Assembly (NCBI GenBank): GCA_028554755.1
Contig: JAPTOF010000026.1
Coordinates: forward strand, 620,001-684,000
Direction of reading: 5' to 3'
Source: Cordia subcordata
Lineage: Eukaryota > Streptophyta > Magnoliopsida > Boraginales > Cordiaceae
DNA length: 64,000 bases
Under the pieces are notes generated by a model, which ran no database searches, had not been told where the DNA came from, and was given only the letters and a program-made list of their open reading frames with translations. Positions 1 through 13,300 of this stretch are shown in pieces. Position 1 is the first letter of the stretch. Each line of letters starts with the position of its first letter. The translations under genes and the position numbers were made by a program.

Positions 1-183
1 ATTCAAAATAAACTTTTTCAAAATGTCGCGGATTTAAATTTTGAAAAACATTTTAAAAAATGATATAAAAACTATTATATTTGAATAAATCATTCCAAGC
101 AATCCCAAAATTAGAAAAAGTTTTCCTTTATTCAGGAGATATCTCCGAAGGCCAAAGAAGAAACGACGAACGAAGTGACAACA

Positions 184-200
184 TGACACACACGTGTATG
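184..200. promoter_or_regulatory. G-box / ABRE-type element upstream of the NAC gene
   Basis: A perfect palindromic CACGTG core sits at 191-196 inside ACACACACGTGTAT, about 400 bp before the NAC start codon. CACGTG with an ACACGTGT context is the known binding site of bZIP (ABF/AREB) and bHLH factors. ATAF-type NAC genes are commonly ABA- and stress-inducible, so the site fits, but its function here is inferred from motif and position only. Confidence 0.45.
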
Positions 201-447
201 GGGTCTATTAGCCAGTCGACTTCCCTCAACCCGACTTTTTTCCACGGCTGCGGTCAACTCTTACGACCCAGCAGCAGCACACAATCACACACGCGACACA
301 CACAGTGACAACGCATTTGACTCTTCAATCAAGTTGGCCTCCGTAGAAAACAAAAAAACAAAAAAACAAAAAAACAAAAAAAGCACATTCAGCACTTGCA
401 AATGCGACCAAGTGCAATTTATCACATGCCTAAAACTATTCAATTCT

Positions 448-448
448 G

Positions 449-482
<34 letters not shown>
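448..482 (+). promoter_or_regulatory. CT-repeat and TATA box of the NAC gene
   Basis: A pyrimidine (CT)n tract at about 449-466 runs straight into TATATATATATATAT at 467-481, about 120 bp before the ATG at 602. This is a plausible TATA box for a transcript start near 505-515 and a 5' UTR of roughly 90 nt. Both tracts are microsatellites, so length variation could affect the core promoter. Confidence 0.5.
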
Positions 483-601
483 GACATGGCAGACACTAGT
501 TGCATGTTTTTTGAAGCCAAGGAATTTCTTCATAACAACGTTATTAGCAACAACGAGTAGATATATACTAAAGAGCTGCAACGAGAAGAGTGAGTTGAGT
601 A

Positions 602-772
602 ATGAAAGGAGGTGGTGATGAGAAGTTGGAAATGCCGCCTGGGTTCCGATTCCACCCCACGGACCAGGAACTGGTGACGCATTACTTGTGCCGGAAATGC
701 GCCGGCCAACCAATCGCCGTCCCGATCATCGCCGAGATTGATCTCTACAAGTTCGATCCCTGGCAGCTCCCC

Positions 773-830
<58 letters not shown>

Positions 831-1856
831 TCCACACACACACACACACAATGTGCCAATTGGCTACTCATTGATCGTATTTTTGGACAATTTTTTTTTA
901 TTTTTTTTTATTGACGTTCAATTAATACATTAATGTATTAGGTATGGCTCTGTATGGTGAGAAAGAGTGGTACTTCTTTTCGCCCCGGGACCGCAAGTAC
1001 CCCAACGGCTCGCGTCCCAACAGGGCGGCGGGGACGGGTTACTGGAAGGCCACGGGAGCTGATAAGCCTGTGGGGAAGCCTAAACCAATGGGAATAAAGA
1101 AGGCACTCGTGTTCTACACTGGCAAAGCCCCCAAGGGAATCAAGACCAATTGGATCATGCATGAGTACCGGTTGGCTAACGTCGACAGGTCCGCTGCTGC
1201 CAACCGAAAGAATTTGAGGGTACCTCCTCATTAAATTTTAATTTTCAGGCTTTTCAATTACTTTAATTAATTGAATTAACTACAAATTATTAATTCAATA
1301 TTTTCATACGTCGTTGCAGCTTGATGATTGGGTATTGTGTCGAATATATAACAAGAAAGGTATCATCGAAAAGCGTTCTGCTGCTACTGATCATAACAAC
1401 CAATCTATGGAATTGTTCGAGCATGAGGAACAGAAGCCCAAACTCACCACATTTTCACACAATCAAATGGCGCCGCCACAAGCAGCAGTGTCGCCTCTCT
1501 CTCCGGCGGCGACAGGGACGGCGTCCATGCCACTATCGAAAGTGATGACGAATGAATACGGGCATTTTGACACCCACTCTGAATCTGCACCGAGGTTGAT
1601 GCACGCCGAATCAAGTGGCTCCGGGGAGGACCAAGTACTGTCCTCGCTGGAGTTCAACAACTCCGATTATAAGGAGGTTCAAAGTGTCCCGAAATGGGAT
1701 GACACGGACATGAGAGGAGCCCTTGATTATCAGCTCAATTACGTGGATGGCTTTCAAGACGATCCTTTTGCTTCTCATAATGGGATGCAGTATAATTACA
1801 ACCACCGATTCTTTACGTTGCAAGACATGTTCACTTACATGCACAAGCCTTTCTAG
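602..1856 (+). CDS. NAC-domain transcription factor, ATAF1/2 subfamily
   Basis: Three exons: 602-773, 942-1219 and 1320-1856, joined by GT-AG introns of 168 and 100 bp. Summed length is 987 nt, giving 328 aa plus TAG. The N-terminal NAC domain is complete: [17 protein letters not shown] (about residues 9-25), [83 protein letters not shown] and [13 protein letters not shown]. The intron positions match the usual three-exon NAC plan. The [16 protein letters not shown] and MALYGEKEW versions are those of the ATAF1/ATAF2 group, which are nuclear DNA-binding activators or repressors in ABA, wounding and senescence responses. The C-terminal half (about 165-328) is the divergent regulatory region, rich in Ser, Pro, Asp and Glu, and ends in an aromatic [12 protein letters not shown] motif typical of this subgroup. 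The start is the first ATG before the NAC motif. Nothing is broken. Family is certain; the exact orthologue is not. Confidence 0.95.
777..850. repeat. (TA)n-(CA)n microsatellite at the NAC intron 1 donor
   Basis: About 25 TA units occupy 777-827, starting three bases after the GT donor at 774-775, followed by a (CA)n tract at 833-850. The repeat fills nearly half of the 168 bp intron. Confidence 0.9.
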
Positions 1857-2352
1857 TTGGATCACTACACAAGAATATATTTTTGGCATGTATATGTTTG
1901 TTGCGTTGTTAGTGGCTCAATTAATTAGCCAAACAACAACATTCTTTTTTGGCTCTAAGGGAAGGGATTGGCCACCCCGCAAATCTCTGTCTTTGCCCAT
2001 GTTAGCGGTGATGCAATAGTTGAAATCTTGTTGGAACATTGATTAATTGAAAATTCTTCCAATCGATTCGCCCAACCGCCAACCCTTGACAAAAAATAGC
2101 TGGGCCTACATGATTCTGGTGTGAGAGGGGGACTTGGGTGATTACGAAACTGAAGACTGAAAGCCCAAAGGTCAAAGCAGGGGAGATCTGCTGGAATGGG
2201 GCCTCGTTGCGGTTATAGGACTGCATGCAATATAGTGACATATTTAATGCGTTATTATTTTTTTTCTTTCTTAGTCGTCCAATGCGTTATAGAACACAGA
2301 CCCAAAGAGGAATGTATCAATTGATCATTAGTTGTTTTTTTTGTGTTATAAA
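1857..2352. other. 3' flank of the NAC gene
   Basis: Presumed 3' UTR followed by non-coding DNA. No canonical AATAAA is present just after the stop; an AT-rich GAATATATTTTTGG stretch at 1872 could serve as a weak near-upstream element. I see no gene here. Confidence 0.4.
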
Positions 2353-2537
2353 CACTACAAAAAAAATTTTGAATTTGAGACGATACAAAATCCTGTCTCA
2401 AAAACTCCCGTCTCAAATTTTGAAACGAAAAATTCGTCTCTAATTGAGGCGGAAGCTTTTCCGTCTCAAATTTGTATTCGTTTATTAAAAAATTTGCTCT
2501 AAAAGTTTCCGTCTCAAATCAAGAGTTTCTAATAGTG
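2353..2537. mobile_element. CACTA-type MITE (185 bp)
   Basis: Begins CACTACAAAAAAAATTTT and ends TTTCTAATAGTG, so both ends carry the CACTA-superfamily CACTA/TAGTG terminus. The terminal inverted repeats stay similar for roughly 29 bp, both reaching a GATTTGAGACG or GAATTTGAGACG block. A 3 bp AAA duplication flanks it (2350-2352 and 2538-2540), the size CACTA transposases make. Sub-terminal GTCTCAAATT repeats recur in both orientations inside. There is no coding capacity. Confidence 0.8.
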
Positions 2538-4304
2538 AAATTATAGTAATTTGAAGATGTCCTTGACAAGAATAAAGGATCAAGAGGTGTTCGCGCGGAA
2601 AGTTTTTCTTAAGGTCGAACGTACTCGATCACTTCTTTGACCAAACTTTGATTTTCTTCGATGATGTCGTCCGGCCTTGTTTTCGGCAACCCGATGTTTG
2701 CACAAACCAATTTTAAATGAGAATCTTTTTTTTTTCTTGCACCAAACTGTATAGGTCTAGGAGCTTGTGCTACATTGGTATGCGGTTATCTTGTTGCCTA
2801 TTTGACAGTTAGCTAAATTAATAGCTATGGCGTGCCAACTAGACCTTCGGATTGGCATGCGTCCGAGTGCCCTCAAATTACTGCACACAGTTTATGATAT
2901 TCCCCTCATCTAACTACTGGTGTGCTAGCTGAGTTTGGCATGTCAAAAGATCATCTAGATTTATGCCTCACGAGCGTAGCTTGAGGGCACTGCAATTAAT
3001 TTGAATGAAGGACCATAATAAATGTCTCATCTTTGCATCATTAATGCTTTTAGACTACGACCAGGACTCTTTTTGTCGAGATCTAAGCTACGCTACAGCT
3101 ATAGAGGTAAGCTATTCTACAAAAACTATAACTTTAACTAGGATGAATTTTGACTAAATAAGATAGCAAGCGTTGTGATATATTCTCTCTTATCTTTGCT
3201 CGGAATTCTCTCTTATCTTTTATACTTAGAGCATTTTAAAATCTGTCAAGTTTCTTCATGAATCTTGGTACTCCAACAAACTTGATAGTTCTACTCAATT
3301 CTGTTGCAAACCAAACCCTTTCTACAATGCAAGTGGTTATATTTTAAATATCAAACTTTCCTTTCTCATCTCTAGATCTCATAATATCGCATATAATTAT
3401 CCTAAAGAAAAATAGAACCCATTAGATTCGGTAAAGAACCAGTTAAAGATAGTAAAAAAATGAAAACACCTTTTAGATATTTTAAGTATTTTTCCATTCT
3501 CTGGAGTCAGAAAACAAGTAGGTCCTTTTTTTTTTTTTTTTCAGTAACGACAATATCGTGATTTCGTAAAATCCTATCAATTTTTCACAAACTCACCATT
3601 TTTGTCTCTCTTCTTGAGCCTTTTCCTTCGTTTCTTAATCTCGAATTATACCATCAACTCAAAGTATTATATAATATTTTGAATTTAGTGCGTGCTCACA
3701 ATTTTTTCATTATATAGGTGTATCTAGAATCACATGCTTTCATTGTTATGATTGTATTAATTTATGTTAAAATTTTGATCTCATAAGTCATGTATCTACT
3801 CAAATACATTGTTTTGTCTAATCAAATACTACATACAAAATCGATTACAATGTTTAATTAAAAACTGATTTCTTGAATAGTATAGTTGTTATTTTATCTA
3901 ATTAACTTGAAAAAAGAATTTTATGTGAGTAATATCTTGTTTACTTCAATTGAGAAAAAAATTAAAATCATATGCAACCAAATAAATTTCTTAGTTTTTT
4001 ATTGTTAAAAATTATTTTCAGAACACATTTTTCAAATATATTTGATCAACAAAAACAAAAAACCAAAAATAGCATCATAGGAAACGAAGTGCAAATGAGG
4101 TTATTTTAGTGTTTTTTTTTTTTTTTGTCCTCCTTTTTTGGGTCATCATGTGAGAGGAAGAGTTAGGGTGGAGACATAAACAACGTGGAAAAACAAAAAC
4201 CAAATAAAATAATATTCAACAATCAACAACACCCAAAATCCATACAATCCCATGAATGCCATTGGGTAACTCATCTTCATCTTCCTACGGCGGATGGTAA
4301 AACA
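2538..4304. other. Intergenic region between the NAC gene and SRT2
   Basis: AT-rich, no convincing coding sequence. A short GTGCCCTCAA sequence occurs in both orientations near 2868 and 2985. The last few hundred bases are presumed to hold the SRT2 promoter and 5' UTR, but no TATA box stands out. An ATG at 4185 is in frame with the chosen SRT2 start. Confidence 0.4.
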
Positions 4305-7300
4305 ATGGCTGCTGCTCTGCGTTTACTTCACCAACCCTTCATCTCTGTAAGCTCTCTCTCTCTCTCTCTCTCTCTCAATTTATCCAATACGTTTTGGTTC
4401 TATTAGTTTTATGAAATTTCAAATATGGGTAGGCCATGCACATTTCTTGCTATACGTATAGTTTGTAATTGTTTCGATTATGATGGTAATTGCTAATCTT
4501 GTATCTCAAATGGTTCATTCACAACGCATTTGGTGTAAATTGAAGGCTGCTTTTGTTAAGGGGCTAAGAGTTAATTCCTGAACTTTTACCTTTATCTCAT
4601 TTTAGTCCCCTGAGAATTAAAATGAGCGTTTTAGTCGCTGGACTTTTTTAGTTAGACGCCGCTAACTTTTCTAGACAAAAATTCTTTTTTTTTTTGGGGA
4701 CAAAAATAGCATGTGAGCCGCATGTGTGGATAAATATTGAGTAGATTTGAGGGTATTTTCAGTATGGCCATTTCGGCGTGTTCAACGTCTTTACAACAAA
4801 ACCTTTTAGTCTCTTCACTTTTATTGGTGGGATGAAATTATTCCTTTGTGCCATTTTCATGTAAAAATTAACAGAAATTTTATGTGATAATAAGTGTATT
4901 AAAAGATATTATATTTAAAGAAATAAACTTGTAAATTTAACCATTTATCTCTTTCCTTTTTGACATTGGATTTGACCAAGAAGATATATAGTGACGATTT
5001 GCTTACGATTTACAAATTTGTGGTTTTTGTTAAAACTCCATCTAACCAAGAATAATAATTATGCCGTTGATCTGGGTGGAGTATTTTGGCGGTAGTCAAG
5101 TCGTTGGAAAAAGCTGTTTGTTTCACCAAATAGAAAGTTGCAATCCATTGGCATTGGCTTTCAGAATTACAATAGTTTAAGGTTGTATCACTAATAAGAG
5201 ATTGCTAGTGTATGGTCCCGATAGAGGAGAATGAATTGGTACTAGCTGATCAAAGACCCAACTAACAAATATGTATGTGTGTATATACATGTGCATATAT
5301 GTAGTATATACATATATGTGTCTATGATGGTAGCATATCTGTTATATGGTTAAATTTGCAAGTTTATTCCCTTGAAATATAATATTTTAGAATGTACTTG
5401 ATTATTACGTGAAGTTTCTGTTAGTATTTGTATGAATATGGCATGAAAGATTGATGACATCCTACTAATAAAAGTTGAGGGACTAACCGGCATGTGTGAA
5501 AAGACATTGAAGAGTCATTTTCAAAAAGTGCCCTCAAACCTGATGCTTATGTCAGCTGATCTGACATTTCCTCTAAAAATTTAATGGATTTTCCTTGAAG
5601 TAACTAACAACGTCTAACTAATAAAAGTTGAGGAACAAAAAGGTTCATTTTAATAGTTGAGGGACTAAAATAAGACAAAGTTAATAGTTTAGGGAGGGAC
5701 TATAGGACCAATTAACTGAAAAGCTAAAATTCACACATTTTTCTAAAAAAAAAAAATGGAAAGAAACCCAGATTACAGGGAATGCTGTATAGACATTGTA
5801 ATATGTAATATCTCTTGCGACTTCTTCTAATATTTAGCAAACTATGTGTCGCTGGACTTGTAGAGTGTACTGAAGCATATTCTGGTCCACCTTTTTGGTG
5901 TTTGCATAGCACTTCTATCATATGGAAGTCTCAAACTCTTTAAACCAAAAAATGATGATATTGTTTGTAATTCCTTAATCAACTGAAATCCAGAGTTGGC
6001 AATGTCAAACATTGTTGTTTCATTTTCGAAAATGGCAGCCTGCTACCATAGCTTCCATTATGCATAGGTGTCCACTGTGTATAGCCTAAGCTTGCATTCT
6101 TAGATTCAATTGAAAAATTTGAGAAACAAGAGAGAATGAACTGTGCTTGCTCTTATGGTTTTATTTGTGAAAGGGGTAGGTAACTGATAAACTGAAAGAA
6201 ACTATTGTTATGTCATTTTGGATCCTTTGGGCTTTATATTTGCTCATTATGCTTCATTCTTTTTATGAAGGCTTAGTGATTAAACAAGACAACTTAAAGC
6301 TTATAATTGCCAAATAAAATTATGTGAATGTGTTTACGTTGTGTCAGAAATGCATTCATAGTAGTCACTTTTTTTTGGAATTAGTTTTTCTACCCATGGT
6401 GGCCTCATTACAGTTTGGCTCTCTGTAGCTTTCTGATGTTTCTTCTACCTGAATCTGCAGAAATCTATCTATGGTGAAGGACTGCTGGTGACAGTGTTGT
6501 CAGGTGTGTCTCTTTCGTGATAATCTCGGTTTTCTCCTACATTAACTTAAATGAAATATATTGTGTTTGTGTGTATGTATGCCGTCAGGCGAGAATTTCT
6601 TTCTTGATAATTCTGATCTTCTCCTAGATTCTATTGTGTGTTCTGATGATGATTTTACCTTCTCCTTTCTAGATCCTATTCAATCAGTTTGTGGGAATGG
6701 AAAGTCCTTCTGCAGAAGGAGAAGGCTTCCACGTATCTGGGGGTCTATGAAATATGTCCAGACAAGTTGCCGAATATCATTTCCTGGTACCAGTTCAGCT
6801 AGTAAAGAAAAGCTGGGCTCAAATTTCTCTGGGAATAAAAAAATGGTTCCCGAATCTGATCCTCCTGAGATTGAAGATGTCAACTTGCTGTATCAATTCT
6901 TTGATCGTAGGTACGGTGGAGTGGTTGCATGTTAAATGGTTGACACCATCTTACTTTAAACTTGTAATTGATTCTATACTTTCTTTTAATTGTACAGATA
7001 ATTTCAAAATAATTCCCTATTTTTGTCACATTTTTTCACATCAGTCTTCATTTTCTGAATAATTCAAGTTTGTCCTTTATGTTTCAAAAATATAGTCAAC
7101 TTAGTCTCTGTTGTTTAGAATAATTCATATTAATCCTCAATATTTTACAAAAGTAGTCAAATTAGTCCATATTGTTTGGTAAAACATTCATATTATTCCT
7201 CAATGTTTTACAAACTTTCTTAAATTAGTCCTGTTTAAATAAAAATGAGTAAAAAAGGTTAGGATTAATTTGGATTAGTAAAATATTGAAGACTAATATG

Positions 7301-10300
7301 AATGTTTTTCCAAACAACAAGGATTAATTTGATTATTTTTGTGAAACATTGAGGACTAATATAAAAATTTTTAAATAGTAGGGACTAGTTTGACCATCTT
7401 TTAAAAACAATGAGAACTAATTCGAATATTATTGTGAAACATTCAGGACTAATTTGAATATTTAAAAACAACGAGGACTAATTTAAAAAGTGAGAGAACA
7501 AGGGGGACCGTTTGTGAAATTAACCCTTTAATTGTATCCGTCTTTTTAGGCCGGGAGACATAACTAAAGCTTTTCCTTTTCCCTGTCAGGAAACTGGGGA
7601 AGTCATAGACTTCAGGTCAAAGTTTAGTTAGGTATTTCTTTTCGTGTTTCCATTTGTTTTCTTATTAGGAAGTATGATCAAACAAAGCACCTCATTCAAA
7701 CAGTAACTCTCTATCCTCCAATTTAAACACTTGTGCTCTAATGAGCTATGATGACAGATAGTTCTGTAAATGGGGCACTTCACTGATAAGCCTGTCTTAT
7801 GAACTGAAGACAAAATGAGGCTGGCATTTGCATTAGCAAACTAAGGCATACTTTGTATTTCTAATTATATCTCTGTTTAGGGTCTTCAGTTGTAACGAAT
7901 CAGCATGTGAATATTACCAGTCCTGAATGGTTTTTCTCATTGAAGGAAGCTCTTGAGTGTCGGTATGGTTTTGTCCTACTTTGCTTGAGCTCTTGGGGTT
8001 TATTTGATCAAAGCTTTTAACGCGGTGGGTGGAAAATGAGGCATTTAGTGTTAGAGTTATTTATGCTGAGGCTCAGAGAGTACTTTCACATTGATAGATA
8101 ATATCTCATTAATCTTACATGTATGATGTGCCATTTCTACATAATGGGTACTTAAAAGCTGGTGGTGCCTACATTGAAATGACATAAAATCATTAAACTA
8201 TACTCATTCCTTCTTCACACATAAAACCATTTAACTTCAGTTATGACTTTTGCAGTCTCATGCTTTCTCAGAAACATTCTTATCTACGAGGGAACAGTTA
8301 AGTATGTTATTGATGTGTCGTTCACTAATTTCCTTCTAAAATTTGTGCAGCAAGAAGCTTGTTGTTCTGACAGGAGCAGGGATCAGCACCGAGAGTGGAA
8401 TTCCTGATTATAGAAGGTTGTTATCTCCCTAACCTATTTATACTTAGCTCCTTTATTACTCAAGATATTCGTTGTTATGAATTATGCAGAAGATCAATTT
8501 CTGTTTGCTAAAATTCTTCGAGTGTGAACATGATTGAATTTTTTTTTTTTGGTAGCTCTATAGGCATTGCACAGGTACCTTCACCTCATCATGAAGTTTA
8601 TATATTCTTAATAATCTTCAGGTTATTGCAATTTCATGATGACTATTAGAAAATTACCTTCAGTGGTTGTGTTACTTCTGATTCTTCTAATCGTCATTTC
8701 ATTAGCTTCCAAGTTAAGATGTTGATTCAACCATTCACTAAAGGGTGTTCCACGTTAGCCTTACATCTTTCTTCCCTAATTTAATGCTCTTTAATCATTC
8801 ATTATCATGAAAATAAATTAACTGTGCATAAACCTCATAAATGCTCTGTGAGAGGGTTTGCAGTTGAACATTGACAAAATATTTAGGAGCTAAATAAGCC
8901 ATATTATCTAGTTTTCTACTTGCTACTTTAATCTTCCCATGAAGTTCTCTTAGAGCTTTAAATGTTCACGACTTGCTTTTCAACTCTAGAAGCTGCTCAG
9001 CAAAATATGGACCTCATAAAAAAAAAAGAATACCAAGTAAATGCATCTAAAATCTATACTGAAGGAAAATAATTCACAATCCCTGGAGGCACTTCATCCA
9101 TCAATCCTGCTTTGAACTTTTTGTTTTTAAATCTTCAAGATCACCAATGGCTGCTGGTTTTGTGATTGAAGATTGAACCACAAAAGGTAAACTCTTTACT
9201 GCTTAGTTCAAGATGGATTTTACTCAATGACTTGAGTCTATCAATATCACCATGCCTCAATCGGCTTGATGCTGAATTTCTTTAGTAAATTGGTCCCCAA
9301 ACTTCTTCATTTGATCTGTTCTGAAAGGAAAAGAAGAGAGAGCAGAAAAATATCTGAAACTGAATTGCATTGCTTCAAATATAATCTGCAAACAATGAGC
9401 AGCTATTTATAGCTGACTAGCTCATAACTAACTCTGTTACATCTCAGCACATGTCACGGTTAGTTGTTTGTCCACTAGCTATAACCAGCACATGAAACTA
9501 ACTCCTAAGTATACAACTAGCCAACTGTATTATAAATGCTTTTATTATCTTTAACATGATATTGCTTTGCATTGAACTGTCCTTTGCCTTATTATGTTCC
9601 AACCAATTTTCCTTTTGGTTTGGTTGCCCCCTTTTTGGCTATATCTCTCATTAATAACCTGTAAACCAGATTTGACTTCTATATACTTGCATTGGAATAA
9701 TAGCCACTTCCAGAAATGAGTAGACTTGGAATTGAATTAAATTGATCAAAAATTGCCAGAATTGGACTACGTTTCTCTGTGCATCAGTAACTCATTGACA
9801 GAGTTTATAGGGGAGAGAAAATGAGGGAAATGAGATAATTTCATTAAGTGTAAAGTCTGTTAGTACAGCTATTATAGAAGCAACGTTGAGCTAATGAAAA
9901 TATCTTCTAACTGCCTAACTAACTTGAACAGCTGTCATTTCTCTTATTTGTGCATCCAACTATAGTACATTCCTGTACAGCTAATTACTGCACAGCTATT
10001 AGGCAGAATACTCTTATCACTCGTATTCTGTTACTGGATCACATAAAAGTATAGCCCAGTTGTATCTGGATATATCTAAATACATAGAAGACAAGAAAGC
10101 AACACTAATTATCTAGATATGATTTATCAGCTTTAGAACTCTCAACTATCTGCCATCAACTCTCGGTACTTGTGAAAGTGGGGCTCCATATACTGAATTG
10201 TGCATGGATGATGACTTCTGTGACTGTAACTGATGATTGTTTACATAAAATTTATTTCTGTATTAGAAGCTTCCTTTATAATAGTTGTATCAGTGAAATG

Positions 10301-13300
10301 TTATTTATAGTGATTTTCCCTTTTTCCTGTTCTTTTGGCAGCCCAAATGGAGCTTACAGTACCGGTTTCAAGCCAATAACTCATCAGGTGACCTGAAGGC
10401 ATGTGCTTTCAGTTCTTTCTTCTTCCTTTAAGAGGAAATTGCTGCAACTGATGAGATTTCTAGCCTTTGGAGAGAATATACTTTCGCAATGAAGTTCTAT
10501 GCATGTATCTTAATTTTCATGGTTTTGAATTTAACTGAGTTATGAGTATATGATTCTAAAATTTTCTTTCTGTTATGTCAGTTGACAGCTCATAATTGAT
10601 GGCTGTCAACATTATAAGTATAACTAATCCAACTCATAAGCTGAATTTTGCCTAACTGCCTGCTTGACTAACTTTGCTACTGCCTGCTTGACTAACTTTG
10701 CTACTGCCTGACTAACTTTACTCCTTCACAACACTCTCAAGGTGAGCCTGGGAAAGCCAGGGGAAGCTTCTTGAGATAAGAAAACTGAGTTGTAGATAGG
10801 TACTTGGTGAAGATGTCTGCCACTTGTCCTACTAGGGGTAGTGGAGAAGATTGTTGGAACCTAAGCTGATGAAAAAGCTTGTTGTAGACTTTTCATCTGG
10901 GAGATTGCTGGTCTAGTCACTATCCAAAAAGGCCTGCAAGTGAAGTGGTCGTGTTGAGGAGATTACATGGGTTAGGTCCCTTTAACTTATCTAAGAATAC
11001 GTTTGAGGATAGAAAAATCTCTCTTAGTAAGTGAATGCATGTATTGAAAAATGATATTGAACGCAAAATGCAGATCAGCTCTAGTAATTGGGAGATATGG
11101 TAATGCACCCAATTGAAAATAGGATTTGTTACCTAGTCTAGGAGTAGAAAGTCTATTAATATGAAAATTGGCCACTACAGATGCTGCTAACCAAAAGTGA
11201 GAAGGAAGATGGCTATGTTTGATTAGGAAATGAGCGTTTATAGTGAGGTGAAGGTGTTTCCTTTCCACCTTTCCTATTCTATTTAGGTGTATGAAGGCGA
11301 GAATGTTTTTCTTGTTGTGCCTAAACTTTGGATAAGATGGCTGAATTTGTGATCAAAATGTTCCCTTCCATTGTCAATGTTGAAGAATATTTTGGTTATT
11401 AATGTATTTCCTTATCGTATGGTATTAAATTAGGCAATAGTCTAGATTAGGTAATTAGTCAAATTGGTTTCCTTATTATTCTAGTTTCCTTAGAATTCTA
11501 GTTACCTTATTAGTCTAGCTTCTAGTCTTGCTCACCAAGTTATCATGCTTATAAATATGCTCTTCTATTATATTCATGAAGCATCGAGAATTTACAATGT
11601 AGTCTTTATGAGTATTTCTCTTCTAGAGCAACTGTTGATGGTGGCTCCAACCATCTTCAACACTTTCATATTTTCTCTCCATATTTTATGTTTTATATAT
11701 TTTCTGCATGGTATCAGAGCCACCATCTTGGTGGCCTGTGTCATTACTATCTCATTGTTTCTATTGCTATTCCGCTATAGTCTTATTTAGACCATTCCGT
11801 TCGCGGTTCCTGGTTTCTTGGGTTTTGGCTTTAGCTCGTATGAACTCTTAATTCTTGATTCTTGGCTATTCTTGGTTTTGCAAGATTTTTGATTTTGCTC
11901 ATTTGAGCTTAATCCTATTCTTGGTTGTTCTTAGTTCTTGGCTCATATAAGCACTTGGCTGTTCTTGGTTTTTCGCTCGTTTTAGCACTTATTCTAGGTT
12001 CTTGGTTCGTTTGAGCATTATTCTTGGTTTCTGGCTCATTTGAGCACCTGTTCTTGGGTTTTGGCTCGTTTTAGCACTTGTTCAAGGTTCTTGGCATTCA
12101 TGGTTCTTGTTCCTGGTAGCTCGTCCTAGATGCACCTTCAAGTTCAAGTCGCATTCTAGGTGTTCTAGTTTTCTCGTTCTTCCAGTTTGAGTTTCGACAT
12201 AGATGAACTCATTACATGATCAGCTTATTCAACGTTGCAGACAATACTTAGTAATTCGGTTATCAAACTCCAGTTGGTCTCTATTAGACCACTTGAGTTT
12301 GAGGGAGGTTGTTGAAGAATATTTTGGTTATTAATGTATTTTCTTATCTTATGGTATTAAATTGGGCAATAGTCTAGATTAGGTAGTTAGTCAAATTAGT
12401 TTCCTTATTATTTTAGTTTCCTTAGAATTCTAGTTACCTTATTAGTCTAGCTTCTAGTCTTGCTCACCAAGTTATCATGTTTATAAATAGGTTCTTCTAT
12501 TGTATTCATGAAACATCAAGAATTTACAATGTAGTGTTTTATGAGTATTTCTCTTCTAGAGCCACCGTTCGGGGTGGCTCCAACTATCTTGAAAACTTTC
12601 ATATTTTCTCTTCATATTTTATGTTTTATATATTTTCCATAGTCAAATCTAAATAATTGAATGGTGGTCTTAAATTGTTTCTCAACCATGAAGCTTATAA
12701 AGTAGAGAATGCGTCTAAAGAATCTAGGAGGTGAATCCATGTAAATTTAGTGTAATCATTAGAAATAAGATATAGTATTTCTGGTTCATGCATATAGTGA
12801 TTGGAATAGGGCCCATACATATGAATGGACTAATTGAAAGGGAATAGTGGGTCTATTTTTGGATTTAGGAAATGAAAGTTTGTGAGAGTTTATTGTTGAA
12901 TAGTTAATGTATTTCTTGGTGGCATAACCTAAATCCACGTGTAAGTGAGAAGATACTATATCAGTGGCATGCTTGGATGGATGGCCGAGCCTGGGATGCC
13001 ATAGTCTGTCAGGAGAAGCAGCGTTGTAGGTGTAGTTAAGAAGTTGGCTTGGAGGCGAAGAAGATGAAGAAAGGTTCGAAGATAATGGGTAGAGTCCCTT
13101 GTCATAGAGGACTTGATACTGTACCATATGTGTAATGTTGTCTAGGATGACCACCTCCTAAGAATTGAACACAACAGTGCAATTGTGGTCTTTGGTAAGT
13201 TGGTAAACAGAGCGACGAAGGTCTAACATGCAATAAGTGCTTGCTTTTTGGGTTTGAAGTGGTTCATTGTATCCAAACATTTGAGGTGAAATGATTAGGT

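Noticed and set aside
285..871. Minus-strand ORFs over the NAC promoter and exon 1
   Set aside because: They run through microsatellites and mirror the NAC coding exon; no family resemblance.
4185..4304. Upstream in-frame ATG for SRT2
   Set aside because: It would add 40 residues of Asn/Gln/His-rich sequence unlike a presequence; the ATG at 4305 directly precedes a better targeting-like N-terminus. Not excluded.
10656..10719. Short direct repeats as a possible CRISPR-like array
   Set aside because: Contiguous tandem repeats without spacers in plant nuclear DNA.
11709..11721. tRNA-like match TGGTATCAGAGCC
   Set aside because: It is the retroelement primer-binding site complementary to the initiator-Met tRNA 3' end, not a tRNA gene.
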